Assembly: GCA_001510575.1 (NCBI GenBank)
Contig: LNGK01000003.1
Span: 2,818,473 to 2,882,472, forward strand
Direction of reading: 5' to 3'
Origin: Knoxdaviesia capensis
Taxonomy: Eukaryota > Ascomycota > Sordariomycetes > Microascales > Gondwanamycetaceae
Length of the DNA: 64,000 nucleotides
This document shows positions 21,801 to 33,664 of the stretch, piece after piece (the stretch's first letter is position 1; each line of letters starts with the position of its first letter). A model generated the notes under the pieces. The model saw only the letters and a list, made by a program, of their open reading frames with translations, was not told where the DNA came from and ran no database searches. The position numbers and the translations under genes were made by a program.

Positions 21801-24376
21801 CATCGTTGCTGGTAATCAGCTTTCCCTCAGCGAAAGCGGTGATCAGGCTCTTCTTCTGGGTGAGGGTGATGGCCCGGCGATGTTCCTGCTTGTCCAGGAC
21901 CATCAGGTTTGAGATGGTCTGGCCAACGTGGATCTTCTTCAGAGCCGACACGTTCTTCGCTTGCACCTTGTCGGTCAGCTGGCCAACCGGCAGGAAGGCC
22001 TTGAGTCCAGAGTCAGTCAGCTCAAGGATAGCCATATCATCGGCTTTCTCCATCACCTTGGCAGACACAAGCTGGCCAATCACCAGCTCCTTGAGTGCAG
22101 TCTGCTTGTCCAAGCCAAAGGCCGAGGGATCTTTGCACGACACGATAAGTCTCTTAGTGTCAACATCGACATCGAGAATGTGAACCGTGACGACCTGACC
22201 AACACGGAAGTGCTCGCTCGGGTCACGGATTCTGGCCTCGCTCATTTCTCCAATAGGGAGATAGCCGCGCAGTCTGCCAAAGAACTGAACGTAGGCGCCC
22301 TTGGGCATGAGTCTCATGATTGTTCCAGGAACCTTCATTCCCACAGACACCTCCTCATAGGCCTGAAGTACCGGCGCGTCAGAGTTGACGAGCGTCTTTT
22401 TCAGGGTGAGACGCATGGTACGCTTAGGAATATCAACAGAGAGAACACGGGCCTTGACCTTGGTGCCCTCGCGGAACTTCTTCTCCGGATTGCGCAGCTC
22501 AATGTCAGCCAGGTGCTTGCTGGTGACGAAGCCAGTGATTCCATCTGCAATCTTCAGGACAAGGCCCGTAACTCCCTCGCCTCCAACGACGATGGAGGAA
22601 ACTGTGGCATTGACAACAGCACCAACGGGGACATCTTCAAGCCGGAGGTACTGCTGGGCAAGAATTTTCTTGGCAAATGACAGCTGGTACAGTCCATCCA
22701 TGGCGTTGTAAGACATCACACGACCACGATGTTCAGTGTCTAGCTGGAAAGGACCACTTGACTCCAAGAGAGCGTCAATCTTGCTATCCTGGACTCTGGA
22801 GATATGCACAAAGCCACGGAACCCCTCGACGCCAATATCGACAAACAGGCCCATCTCGCCCTCAACCAGCTTCACCACGCACTTCTCAACGTAGTCGGAG
22901 ACCTTGAGAGAGTTTGTAGGGATGACCGAGGCTCCGCCAGCGGTGATGGTCTTGGTCCGTAGTTCAAGGATATGAGGAAGCAGCGAGATTCCGACCTTCG
23001 GCTCCTTTGCCGTAGAGAAATTGTAGATGACACGAGCCTTGACCTTAGAGCCGGCCTTGTATTTAGCGGTCAAATCAACAACACCCAGGGCATTTCCCGA
23101 GTGGATGACATCAGCTGTGGCATCCAAAGAGCCCATGATCTTGCCAACCAGTCCACCGCGCGAAGTACCCGAAACAAGAACTTCAACGGCGGTACCAGGG
23201 AGAATGCTGCTGATGGTGGTGGCCTCGTGGGAGGCATTCTTCACGGATCCGAGTTTTTTGGACAGGGTGGACAGTTGGACCACTTTGCCGTTGGCGCTCT
23301 TGCCGGTAACCAGGCACAGAAACACAGCTCCAGGCTGAAGCTGCTCCTCCGAAACCGACGAGTCAATCTCATTTCGGGCGAGGAAACCTCTCACGGGAGA
23401 TTTGCCGATTCCGAGGTCCATAACACAACCGTGGTCTTCAACACTGATGATCGATGCCATCAGGGTGGTGTTGGTGGTTATGTCGTCAACAGAGAGTTCG
23501 GCGTTGGTGTCGGCCGGCTTCAGAGAGAGTCCGATGCGTCGTGTGGGCTTGCCCTTGCCGTCGTTGTCGCCAGCAGAGACCACACAGCCACGCACATACT
23601 GGCCGACAGTGAACAGCGATTGGGTAGAGATGCCCGCCTTTGTGGATTCGTCATCATCGCTCTCATCTTCAGAGCCCTCTTGGTCCTTGACCTCATCCGC
23701 AGTCGCTTCCTGGAGTCGTTGGGTAAGAGTATCGGAGATGGCGGTGATGGGAACGTGGCCAATGAGATTGTTGGGGAGGGACAGCACGATGCCCAGAGGG
23801 TTGATAACGGAGACTTGAGCCAGAACAAGTGATCCCTTGACGACTTTCTGTAGAGTGGGAAGACAAGACAGAGTTAGAATCGGCTACAGACAGCCCATAG
23901 AAGGGTATGAAGAGGGAGTATTCCGTGCGTACCTTGAAACTCAGACTTTCGATTTTCGCAGCGTCTTTACTGCGGGTGAGGTTGTCCAGTGTCTTTTCAA
24001 CAGCCTTCGACGCCTTCGACTTGCTCTTCTTAGCCACCGACTTTCCACTGGTTTCGTCGAGCTCCTCCTCTCTCACAGCGTCTGCTCTGGCTTCCAGATT
24101 GATGCGTTTGCGCTCCAGCGGCGTAAGAACACTGCCGCCACCACGGGGGAACAGCGGCTCGCCCTCAATCAGCTTCGTCACCACCGATGAGCCGGCCGGG
24201 AGAGGTCGGAGGGTGTCCGGATCGGCATTGTTGCTGCTGCCATTACGGTCGGGCCGGACTTTGGCGGCGGACGGCGGCGACTTATCGTCGGTCTTGGACC
24301 GGCCGGCCTTGGATGTTTTCGCGGATTTGGCGGGCGGACTGTCTCCGGGGGCGTGTTTTCGTTTTAAGGATCCCAT
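18883..24376 (-). CDS. RRP5: rRNA biogenesis protein Rrp5 (S1 and HAT repeats)
   Basis: Two exons: 24376-23933 (148 codons) and 23847-18883, with an 85-nt intron (GTACGC...CTACAG), giving 1802 aa against about 1730 in yeast. Splicing joins SLSFK to KVVKGSLVLAQV at the start of the first S1 domain. A long series of S1 RNA-binding repeats follows, recognisable by repeated GxVxxxVxxxGxFV-type blocks such as GFVRSIVSNAVFVQF, GFIKSVSDVGLFVNLG and GVVRKVEEYGAFIEID. An acidic linker at about 1385-1450 separates these from the C-terminal HAT/TPR region (LWIAYMALPIQ, NVWMAYFNLELEFG, SVWINYAHFLHS). The N-terminus is Lys/Ser-rich (MGSLKRKHAPGD), suiting nucleolar import. Rrp5 links 18S and 5.8S/25S pre-rRNA processing in the 90S particle. 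It is very well supported. Confidence 0.98.
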
Positions 24377-24538
24377 GATTTATCTGAAATGCTTTGCTGG
24401 GAAAGGAAAAAAAGGGCAAAGCAAGAAAATTGTATGGGAAACTTATAGATTGTGCAGAGGAAAAAAAAATGTGATCAGTACCTGCGATTGAAAATTTCGG
24501 GCAACCATTTTTTTTATCGTTCCCACTTATTTTCTTCT

Positions 24539-24572
24539 TATCGATAAGGGGCGCAGTTTAAAAGTATCGATA
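24539..24572 (-). promoter_or_regulatory. Pair of TATCGATA palindromes upstream of RRP5
   Basis: Two exact 8-bp palindromes TATCGATA, at 24539-24546 and 24565-24572, start 26 bp apart and lie about 165-195 bp before the RRP5 ATG. The same word is the DRE of animals, but no fungal factor is assigned here. Confidence 0.45.
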
Positions 24573-24978
24573 CGCTGGGCCATATGTATATAAACGTCCG
24601 GTCAATCTGAATAGGGTCTAACCCTACTCTAATTTCAACGACATGTCTCACACGGACAGGATCAGAAGAACAGCATCACAATCAACGATGGGCACGAACG
24701 ACATTCTTTTAGAAGATGCAGCAGACATTCATGAGAGAGCGTTTGTATGCTCTTCATCCTGCAAAAGGATGCCTCAGGCACAGAATAAAATACTGCAGTC
24801 AACGTTTTCCTAAGCAGTGGCAGATGCCCCTGAGCGTTGCAACGAAAGCCAGATATATACAGCTAATCTTTTAGCAATGCGTCTTTGAGTCCTTCCCAAC
24901 TGGTAAATCATAAATCTCTATCCATTTCTATTTCCAAACGTTTATTTGGAAGCATCTCACAGGTTTTGGACACCTCCT

Positions 24979-24986
24979 AACCCTAA
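24979..24986. promoter_or_regulatory. Exact telobox AACCCTAA, distal RRP5 upstream region
   Basis: Exact AACCCTAA about 600 bp upstream of RRP5, with the nearer variant AACCCTAC at 24620-24627 (about 245 bp upstream). Confidence 0.4.
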
Positions 24987-26552
24987 ATGTTCTTCCATCC
25001 GTACCCCTTTTCAACCCCGGAATCTGTTGAGCCTCCACGCAGAGTCGTCGTCCCCTTCTTGTAATGAATTGTATTCTGTGAATTATAACGGTGTTTTTTC
25101 AAGATTCTACACGCCTTCAATCGCCTAGCGTCTCAATATTCTGAAAGTATTTTCTCAATGTGTCATTTACCATGTTCAAACTGTCAGACATAACACTATT
25201 TCAACTCCTTCTTCCCCATGCAACTCGGAGATTTGGCAATATTGGAGAGTCGTATTTCCAATCACTCGCAAATTAATTTATATACAAAATAGATTCCCGG
25301 AGAATGAAGCATGCCGGCTCTCATTCTGTTATCCTTCCATTTGACCAAAACTCTGTTCATATATCAGATTGACACCACAGGATTAGCCTTTCCCAACTCT
25401 CGTTCCCATCGTTTAGTCCCAACATTTCCTCCATCCAAAATTTACATCACGAGATTCGTTCACAAAGTACAAAGCACAGCAAAGTTGAATTTCAAAGGTT
25501 TTCATTGATCCAGAGGACAGAACAGAACCGTCCAACCTCCACCAAGCTCCTCCCCAAAACAAGTCTATCCGAAAAAGAGACCAAAACCCAAACCTATCTA
25601 TCTCGCGTGCAGAATCAAAACGCCGAACACCGGAAAAACAAGAAAAGCTAGCCCAGGAAAAGCAAAGTCCGTACGTAGCAGAGAAACCGAGAAACCGAAG
25701 GGAAAAAAGCGGCCGGAAAATCGTGTTTGCCGAGAAGAAAAAGAAAGAATCGATCACCGTTCGTAACAGTCCGGTTCCAGGGAGTGTATCTTTCCGAGCC
25801 TGGGCTTTCCATCTTTCATGAACTGTATCTTGGCTGTTAAAAGACGGCCAAAGTGACGTCCACTCCAAAGAGCTCTCAACTCAGAATAGGAACACAAATG
25901 TATTCCGCAGGTCTGGTGGGGGCAGGCTTCCTTCAGTTAAGTAGAAAGCCCACAGGATCGCGGAACCAACCAGTGAAGAAACACGCAACTGTCATTCCAA
26001 AGCCGAAACCATCCCAGCTGTGTGTCTGCCAGAAAGATCAGATACGGGGCATGTCTGATCCACTGGAACAACGGCAAACACACAGCTGTGGGATGATAGG
26101 AATGAATAGGGCATGCGCCGGCCCGGGGAAATGCAAACAAGAAAGGAAAAGGGGCATGTAGGCCGCTCAGTGAGTGACGCAGACTAGCCGAAAGAGGATA
26201 GAGGTCTCTGGCAGCTTGAGTGAATCGGGAAGGGGGGGCGCTTGCAAAATAATTCACGAAGCAGCGCCATAAATAATATATTGGCTGTGCGGATAATTCA
26301 CGAAACACCGCACATTTTCCAAAATAGTATTTAAGGCGCGGTTCCCCCCCAAACCTCGAGGACCCGAGGACAAGCTTCTCCACGCAACACCCAAGCTTCT
26401 CCCCCCCGAGGTCACACTCAAACATCCATCCCCTTTCGACAATCAATCATCACCACTTCGACTCGAGAACATCACAGACGTTCACGGGAATTACGGCGGG
26501 CAGTTGGTGGCTTGAGGCAAGTGATTGTTTCAATGCCACCAATCTGCCCGTC

Positions 26553-29500
26553 TTAATTCATCTCGGCCGACCCAAATCGGATCGAACCCAAATGCGAACC
26601 TCCCGATCTGGGAGCTCGCCCGGTATCACGACCATTGTCTTTCTTGTCAGAAGTATCCCCCACAGTTGTATCCCCGATGGCTTGAGCAGGTCCCGTCTGC
26701 TCATTCATCACCATCATCATGTCTCTTCCCTGGGATCCCATTTGCATGTTCTGATGAGTGCCGTGATGGAAGTCCTGAAGGTTTTGACCAACAGGCATGG
26801 TCATGTTCTGCACACCACCATATCCCATCATCGGCTGGACAAGCATCGGGACTCCCTGAGGACTCATGGCCACCCAAGGTTGAGTGACCATGGTCTGGCC
26901 GTTGGGACCGCCCTGGCCACCGGTCCAGAAACCTCCAATCTGATTTCCCATGAAGTTCATGCCAGGGTGCCCGTAACCAGAATTGGGCATCATCGCACTT
27001 TGCTGCATGGCAAAGTTTTGCCCAGCAACAGGAACATTCATGGTCATGCTTGGATTGAATCCTCCCATGTTCCCCATTCCCATATTCATCTGCATCGGCT
27101 GTGCATCATGGATCATGCCAGAATGGCCCCCCAATCCGCTGAATCCCGGAGCTCCCATCATCGGGAGCGAAAGATTCATACCCATATTCGAGAAAGTGGG
27201 TTCGTTGGCGTGCATCACATTCTGACCCTGAACGATGGGTGACCGGCGCATGAACCGATCATTCACATGGGCCACGTCCACATTGGATGTTCCAGAGAAC
27301 GAATCACGATGGAACGAAGTGTTGGGCATGATCGATTGAACCCGGCCATTGTCGCCAGCATTCTTCGCCCCGTCCCCAAAATGACCGTTGTTCATTGTCA
27401 AATTGGGGTTCATGAGACCTGCGATTGAGCCGCCCATCGTGAAGCTTCTGGTCTTGCGGTCACGCACGGACGACCAATCGAGAGCAGGTCTCGAAGGCGC
27501 GTTCACCGGGCGATTGGCGTCCCGGAGGCGACGTCTCTGCACAATCATGTGCTTTCCATGAAGGTAGTGTCCATGCTATATTCCCATAGTGATTGCATTA
27601 GTGCTAACTCGTTCATGTCAATGATTCTCTGAAGGTTTTCGACTCTTACCAATTTAAAGATGGCCGACTCCGGTTCCTCAACATTTTCGAACTCGACAAA
27701 CGCGAAAAAGCTCGTCGAACAGTGAAGATCGACGTTTCGAATCGCTCCAGCATGCGAAAACAACTCGAACAATTCTGCCTTAGTGGTTTCCATCGCCAGG
27801 TTGCCGACAAAAACCGACCGACGAACAAGATCGATCTTCCGATCATAATCTCCTTCATCTTTGGCCTTTCCAGGGGTACCAGAATAGATGCTGCTTCGCT
27901 GGTTGGGGATTGCGCCGCCCATGCCCCGACGATTTTCATAGCCTTCGATGCGGTAGAGAGTGTTTCCCTCAAAACGCTATGAGAAGAATAAAGTTCAGTT
28001 TTTTGTTCATGTGAGTATGATGTGAGATATCTGCATGTGTACTTACCTCCGGGACTTCGCCATCGTAGTCATGCTCGCTGAAAACAACCTTGACTGTGCT
28101 GGGAATCCCGCGAGCCGCGAGCTCTCCATCGCGAAGAGATTCAATCTTTTCAATGGTTCCGTGAATCTTCATGAGGCTATAAACCTCACCAGTGGTGATT
28201 TCGGAACCATCATACTTGCTGATTGCGAAGGTATCTAGAATGCAGTGAAAGTCCGCGACACAAAGGTTAGTGAATCCCCATTCCCCTTCATCTCCTATCA
28301 TATGTGTGAACATTGGACTAATACTCACGGCTAGCCTTCATCCGCTCGGTACGGCAAGGCCGTCCGAGAATCCATTTTCCGCGACCATTCTCCACAGCGG
28401 AAGCTGCATCAGTTTCCGTCTGTATGATTGATATTGTACGTCAGTTTCCTTAACCCTATGAAAAGATCCAACGGAAGAATATGGACGTGTACTAACTGTG
28501 TATTGGCAGAAGGCAAACGGCACGTTGGTCAGGTTTCTCTTGACTTTGATAGAAACCTTTCCATACTGTTTGAATTCGTTGCGGACAGCGTAATAGATCT
28601 CGGCATCCGGGCAAATCGCCGGCAGACTGAACAAAAGAAAAGAGGTCAGTATCCAGCTCAGATAAGGTGTGCCGCGCAAAGTAATAGCGTTAGTCTAACT
28701 TACTTGGCAACAAAGATGCAGCACTCGAGAGGATATTTCTTCTGCAGGTCGACTCCCTTCATATCCTCATCGAAGACGAAGGCGCTTGAGCGACGGTACG
28801 CCTTGTGAATGAAGCCCGGGGTGAAGACCGGGCCGGACACCGAAGTGCCACCGTTCGACACAAGAGACTTTGAAAATCCCATTCCCGCAGGACGCATCGC
28901 CGGCGGGAGTCTGACTCCAGAAATGGCCCGCAGGCTGCGGACCACGCCCTGCTGCGGGGTTCCAAGGGTGTTCTGAGCAATGCGCGCTCCAGGAGGCTTG
29001 TACTTTTCGTTCTTGCTTCCCGAAGTCTTTCTTCCCTTCTGTTCAACATCAGCGCCAGTCGTGACACCGGGCTCATAGAACGAAACACTCTTCCGACCAG
29101 AAGAAGTTGCGGTCATGCGCGAGGGTCTCAGAGCCGAAACCGCAGGTCTCATGGGCAGCGAAGGGGGCCGAGGGCTTGTCTTCATCTTCATAAGCTTTGT
29201 GAGCGGGGTCAGGGGGCGTGACACCTTCTTCTGCTTAGGTGTCTTCATGTTCTCCTCTTCGTGGGAGGATCCTCCAGTTGTCGATGTATCGACTGCATTC
29301 GAAGACTCCGACTCCGAGGTGTACCGGACGCTGCTACAGAGAAAGCACTATGTGTTAGAGCTATGTTCTTCGTTTGGAAACGGGTGATGTGGAACAGGCC
29401 ATTGATCGGCCCGGCTGAGATTGTGTTCTTAATCCTCGCGAGCTGGTTGTGGGGGGAGGGCGGGTACAAGGGCATAGTTGTGTCTTTGAGGCCTCGAGCA

Positions 29501-30032
29501 TACTTTTTTCTTCCCTCTACGAGAGAGTGTCCGCGGGTGGTGTCGTCGCTCGATGACACGGCCGCAAAATCTGCGGCATTCGCAAGTTCAAGATATCCCC
29601 GAAGGAGCTTCTCAGCTTTCTCGCTGGCTGTTTGTGCAAGCAAATAGTCATGTTCGTTAGCTGTCAAGTTCACTTAGAGTCGAGGCCAATGCGCACTGCC
29701 AAGTCCAGGGCCTGATATTCAGGTCCTGGCTAGCCAGTGCGCATAGGAGAATTGGTATTGGTGGTGAACCGTGTCTAGTACACGGGGATCTTACCATCAG
29801 AATTGTCAGCCTTGTCAGACAGAATTTTCTTCATGACGACAAGGTCGATAGTTTTGGGGCCAGTACAATTCTCGGCCTCGGCGGCTCGCATAGCCATAAA
29901 CTTTGCTCCGATGTCCTTGAAAGGGTCTTCCCCCTCGTTGGAATTTGGAACTCGGTTGTTTCCAGGTTTTCCAGCCATATTTCCTTCTGTTCCCAAGAAA
30001 GGTCCTAGGGTTTCTAGATGAGATTTCCCCAT
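26553..30032 (-). CDS. Multi-RRM RNA-binding protein, Rim4-like
   Basis: Eight exons on the minus strand: 30032-29795, 29660-29468 (3' end uncertain, 29396 also fits), 29333-28704, 28626-28497, 28419-28329, 28234-28047, 27976-27650, 27536-26553. This gives about 926 aa (950 with the alternative donor). All other junctions keep phase. RRM1 spans about 347-430 with RNP2 ECCIFVAN and RNP1 VPFAFCQY. A second, weaker RRM-like unit follows (HTFAISKYDG to VKVVFSEHDYDG, about 428-490). RRM3 starts at RRSVFVGNL (543) with SFFAFVEFEN. The C-terminal 320 residues are rich in Met, Gly, Asn and Gln. The order and the CIFVA block recall yeast Rim4, a meiotic translational repressor; orthology is inference. 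An alternative start is MAGKPGNNR, codon 19. Confidence 0.8.
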
Positions 30033-30237
30033 TAGAGAACGTCAGTTATCAATTATTAGATGCCAAATACACCTTTACTCTTTAAATTCAATCAATGAAG
30101 TCCCACTCTCAACCACTATATCAAGTCATAGATAGAATATGTGATTGATAATCCAATATCCTTACTAGAGACAATGAAGAGTAATTGATGGCCAAAAGAT
30201 AGTGATGATGCTAGTACCAGACTCAATGATATATGTC

Positions 30238-30515
30238 AACCACTAATTGAATCAATTGGTGGATGACTTGAGCATATATAATTGAGTTGATGATCTATCA
30301 ACTAATCACTTGATTAGAATGAATATGAACCATCAATTGATCAAAGTCATGAATGACCTGATCATATATGTGAAGTTGGTGATCCATTAATCAATCACTT
30401 GATGATATATGGAGGCTATCAATTAACTTAATTGATAAATGACTTGAACATATAGAATGAAGTTGATGATCCATTGAATAACCACTTGATTATGAATGGA
30501 TATCATATGGATATC
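30238..30515. repeat. AT-rich minisatellite, unit about 88 bp, about 3 degenerate copies
   Basis: Core gttgatgatccat recurs at 30286 (gttgatgatctat), 30375 (gttggtgatccat) and 30462 (gttgatgatccat), with spacings of 89 and 87 bp. Each is followed by aatcacttgat or aaccacttgat, and preceded by atgacttgaacatat or a variant. Confidence 0.75.
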
Positions 30516-30803
30516 ATATGGATATAGCATCAAGGAACAATTGTAGATGAATGAACTTACCCAGAAGTAATAATGGATGGATGGTTGAAAGAACTTGACA
30601 AGTGGTCAAGTATGGTTGAGGTCCAAAGTGGTTTTCAGAATAAGCTGTGTAGAAGTTATTTGAAAGGTGTGGTTGGAAGAGGAAAAAAAGAAAAAAGGAA
30701 AGGAAGAAGTTTGAGGCGGCGGAGGTGGGGGAAGATTTTCTTTTATACGGAAAATTTTCCGGGAACGAGCCCGCACAATCAGCCAGCCCGGAGTATGTGA
30801 TTG

Positions 30804-30873
30804 CCGGTGGGGCGGAGCCGATCGGGATTCATGATGCCGGGTGGGCCGGAGGTACCTCCGGCCGCCCCACCGG
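30804..30873. repeat. GC-rich inverted repeat with nested 20-bp palindrome
   Basis: The 12-bp arms ccggtggggcgg (30804-30815) and ccgccccaccgg (30862-30873) are perfect reverse complements. A perfect 20-bp palindrome centred on ggtacc (30844-30863) overlaps the right arm by two bases. The surrounding DNA is AT-rich. Confidence 0.85.
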
Positions 30874-31416
30874 AGCACTGTTTTTGCTACCAAAAAAAAT
30901 TCCGCGACAAGTACCAGCCTCAGTACAGCCGGTTATATTTATTCTGGACAATCAGAAAATTCCGGCACCAGGTTATTACTCCACCACTGATTGTCTGATT
31001 GTCGCCAGTGATCCTCAACCTCGGCCTGAATCAGAGGAACGACAGTGATAATGATGATAATGACTTCAGCAAGAAAGTCAGCATCCTGCTATTAGCATTC
31101 ATAGTACCTATAATGTCCATGTACATAAATCAGCATAGCTTTATTAGATCATTAAGCATACTTGTTTCTTTCTGGCTGTAGTAGTATATCGACACTGAGA
31201 CATTACTAGGCACATATAGTCTTGGGAGGTTTTATAGCGAAGCATATATCTGAAATCTATAAAGGCAAGGGCTCATTGCTGATAAGTCTGTATATAATAC
31301 TTCCTCCTTGGTATCCTGAGATATGGTACTTGAAAGATCTATATAGAAAAATCCCGACTTCAAGATATATATGGCCAATATCGGGAAGGGTAGTTGGCCG
31401 AGAGGATGGAACTATT

Positions 31417-31430
31417 TTAGGGTTAGGGTT
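31417..31430. repeat. Short interstitial telomere-type repeat
   Basis: ttagggttagggtt: two complete TTAGGG units plus TT, giving two overlapping TTAGGGTT words. It lies about 615 bp upstream of the CIA30 gene. Confidence 0.8.
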
Positions 31431-32045
31431 GTGTCTAGAAAACCGTCACTCAGTCCGTACGGTCACGCAGCACGTCAGTCTGCTTCGAGTAATGCTTATA
31501 AATACTTCTGGTATGGTTTAGAACTGTATTTTGTATCAATCCCGGTCGTAGGTACTCCAACCGGCAGATAGCGTCTAATTGAGTTGTTGAGCATCTGCTT
31601 CTGTCTGAACGGGCACATATACGTGTATGGACTCAATATGAGACCATGGAAAACTCGACCCTGAAATACGCTGTCAGTTGAATCAAGTCAAGACAGAGAT
31701 TTGAGATTGTGAATACCTTGATAGATAAAAGGATATGTAGTTGCCCCAACTTCATGCTCTTTTGACTCGTCTACGTGATGCTGTCGTCGATTTCCTCGAT
31801 CTGACGAAGAGCTTAGGGTATAGGGTTCGGCCCCGCTGACTCAGCACGCCCCAGCTGTGGAGCCCAGAATATTGAACCTCAATTCAAGCTTCATGGGCCA
31901 GAACTCGCCTGGGCACGAAGAAGAAGTGTCTTCCTGAAATGACGAAACTAATGCTTTACCGCCAATACCCTTTTTCGAATTCTCCTGCGTCCATTTCTGA
32001 CACGTTACGCGCCCGTCTTATGGCATCGTGCCCATTCTGGGCGTC

Positions 32046-33034
32046 ATGAGGGCTTCACAATGCCTTGCGAAGGGCTTTTGGGGCCGGAGCGTGGATGAAT
32101 TCGTCCGGCTCAGCAAGATCGGTATGAGGCTACTGACCACGCGCACATGCAGATGGATACCTTGCTTCGGATGCAGATAGAATGATACTACTAAGAACCG
32201 GAGGCTAACTGTTTTTCGCGATCTCTCAAACGTGCAGCGATAAATATGGAGGGAATCACAGGCCCCAAGGGCCCGCGAATACTTCACTCGTTCGATACCG
32301 CCGAAGAAACAGAGTCCTGCAAAGTCATGTCGGATAAAGATATGGGCGGGTTCTCCAGCAGCCAGCTCGACTGGATCCCCTACTCCGCCGCCCACATCCA
32401 CGCGGCCACAAAACCCGTACCGCCCGCACCACCGCCGTCCTCCTCGCCCGAGACGCAAGACATCCACGCACACACGCCGTCTCCGCCCATGGCGCCGGCG
32501 CAGGGCTACGCGCGCTTCCACGGCACGATCTCGACGGAGCTGCCGCGCGACCGCCCGGAGTTCCAGCGCAGCGGGTACGCGGCGTTCCGCACGCCCGACC
32601 TGCGCATGACGGTGTTCGGCAAGACCGTGTGGGACATCGACCCGTACCGCTTCCTCGCGCTGCGCATCCGCTCCGACGGCCGCAGCTACTTCGTCAACGT
32701 GCAGACCGAGTCGATCGTCCCGACCGACCTGCACCAGCACCGCCTGTTCGCCAACCGCCCCGGCGAGTGGGAGACCGTGCTCATCAAGTGGGACGACTTC
32801 GTGCGCACCAACCACGGCCACGTCGTCGACCCGCAGACCGAGATCCTGCGCCAGAAGGTCCGCAGCGTCGGCATTGGCCTGACCGACCGCATCCCCGGCC
32901 CGTTCGAGCTGTGCATCGAGCGTGTGTGGGCCACCAATGATCCCCAGGACGATATCCCCGAGGAGACCAGGGCGTTGAAGGGGTCGGATTTGAAGAATCG
33001 CCGGGGGCAGCAGGTTACTTGGGCGAGCGAGTGA
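32046..33034 (+). CDS. Complex I intermediate-associated protein CIA30 (NDUFAF1 family)
   Basis: Two exons, 32046-32121 and 32238-33034, with a 116-nt intron (GTATGA...GTGCAG), giving 290 aa. Exon 1 codes MRASQCLAKGFWGRSVDEF, a basic amphipathic start that fits a mitochondrial presequence, and joins in phase to AINMEGITGPKGP. The CIA30 domain fills the rest: FDTAEETESCKVMSDKDMGGFS, FHGTIST, SGYAAFRTP, YRFLALRIRSDGRSYFVNVQTE and ELCIERVWA. A Pro/Ser-rich insert lies near residues 80-110. The family binds early membrane-arm intermediates of respiratory complex I in the mitochondrion. The exon 2 ATG at 32246 would drop the presequence, so I prefer the spliced start. Confidence 0.93.
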
Positions 33035-33664
33035 TATATGTTGCCTTGGAGAGTCCATGGTGCCCGCACGCTGATATTTGGCGCGGCTGTATATTATGTA
33101 CATGTATTTTACAACGGAGTTAGATCATGCACACCTTCGGCATCTAAATGTCCGAGGTACGTTCATGTGTACAGACAAGTGAGAATCGAATGAACTCTAT
33201 GAACACACCAAGTAATTCGAGATTAACAGCACCTGGGAGAACCTCTCTCATTTTGGTTCACTAAGCGGCAAATTGATGCAATGTTCTTGATATCGTGCGG
33301 AACGACACACCGGCAAAAACCCACCATATATGCAGGTTCTTCTATTCAAACAAAACAAACGAAGCAGAGTTGACTCCGTATCATTTCCTAATTTTCATAC
33401 AAACGCCAAGGACTCTAGAATACCTTGGACGGAAAGGGGACTCGTCTAAAAAAGCTAGCCAATTACGAATAATAACAACAAGAAAAAAGAGAGAAAATGG
33501 GGGGAAACCGTTGTATATGGTGGTATTATGTACAGACAAGGCCAAAAATGGGCGCTTTTGGTGGGAGGTGGGGGACGGAATGGGAAATCTATGAGATGGA
33601 GAGAGAGAGAGAGAGAGAGAGATGAACGGAGGGAGAGAAAGAGGACGAGAAGAGCCGGGCCGAC
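33035..33664. other. Convergent 3' region with (GA)n tract
   Basis: AT-rich 3' flanks and a (GA)n run at 33600-33622. No gene recognised. Confidence 0.6.

Larger units (their letters stand above)
24377..26552. other. RRP5 promoter and downstream flank of the RRM gene
   Basis: No gene recognised. The RRP5 side holds two TATCGATA palindromes (24539-24572), a tatataa word at about 24586-24592, AACCCTAC at 24620-24627 and AACCCTAA at 24979-24986. The direct repeat ataattcacgaa occurs at 26249-26260 and 26293-26304. Confidence 0.6.
30033..32045. other. AT-rich intergenic region with minisatellite and GC island
   Basis: No gene recognised. The first 700 bp are very AT-rich and hold a degenerate tandem repeat. 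A sharply GC-rich inverted repeat follows at 30804-30873, then AT-rich DNA, two TTAGGG units at 31417-31430 and a related cttagggtatagggtt at about 31812-31827. The abrupt base-composition changes would fit an old repeat-mutated element, but no transposase or LTR ends were found. Confidence 0.6.

Noticed and set aside
18883..23787. RRP5 as a single-exon gene starting within the long frame
   Set aside because: This would remove the N-terminus and the first strand of S1 domain 1; the 85-nt intron joins an upstream exon in phase with the expected sequence.
31417..31430. True chromosome end
   Set aside because: Only two TTAGGG units, flanked on both sides by ordinary sequence and genes.
32246..33034. 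CIA30 gene starting at the internal ATG
   Set aside because: The upstream exon 32046-32121 splices in phase and supplies a mitochondrial targeting sequence expected for the family.
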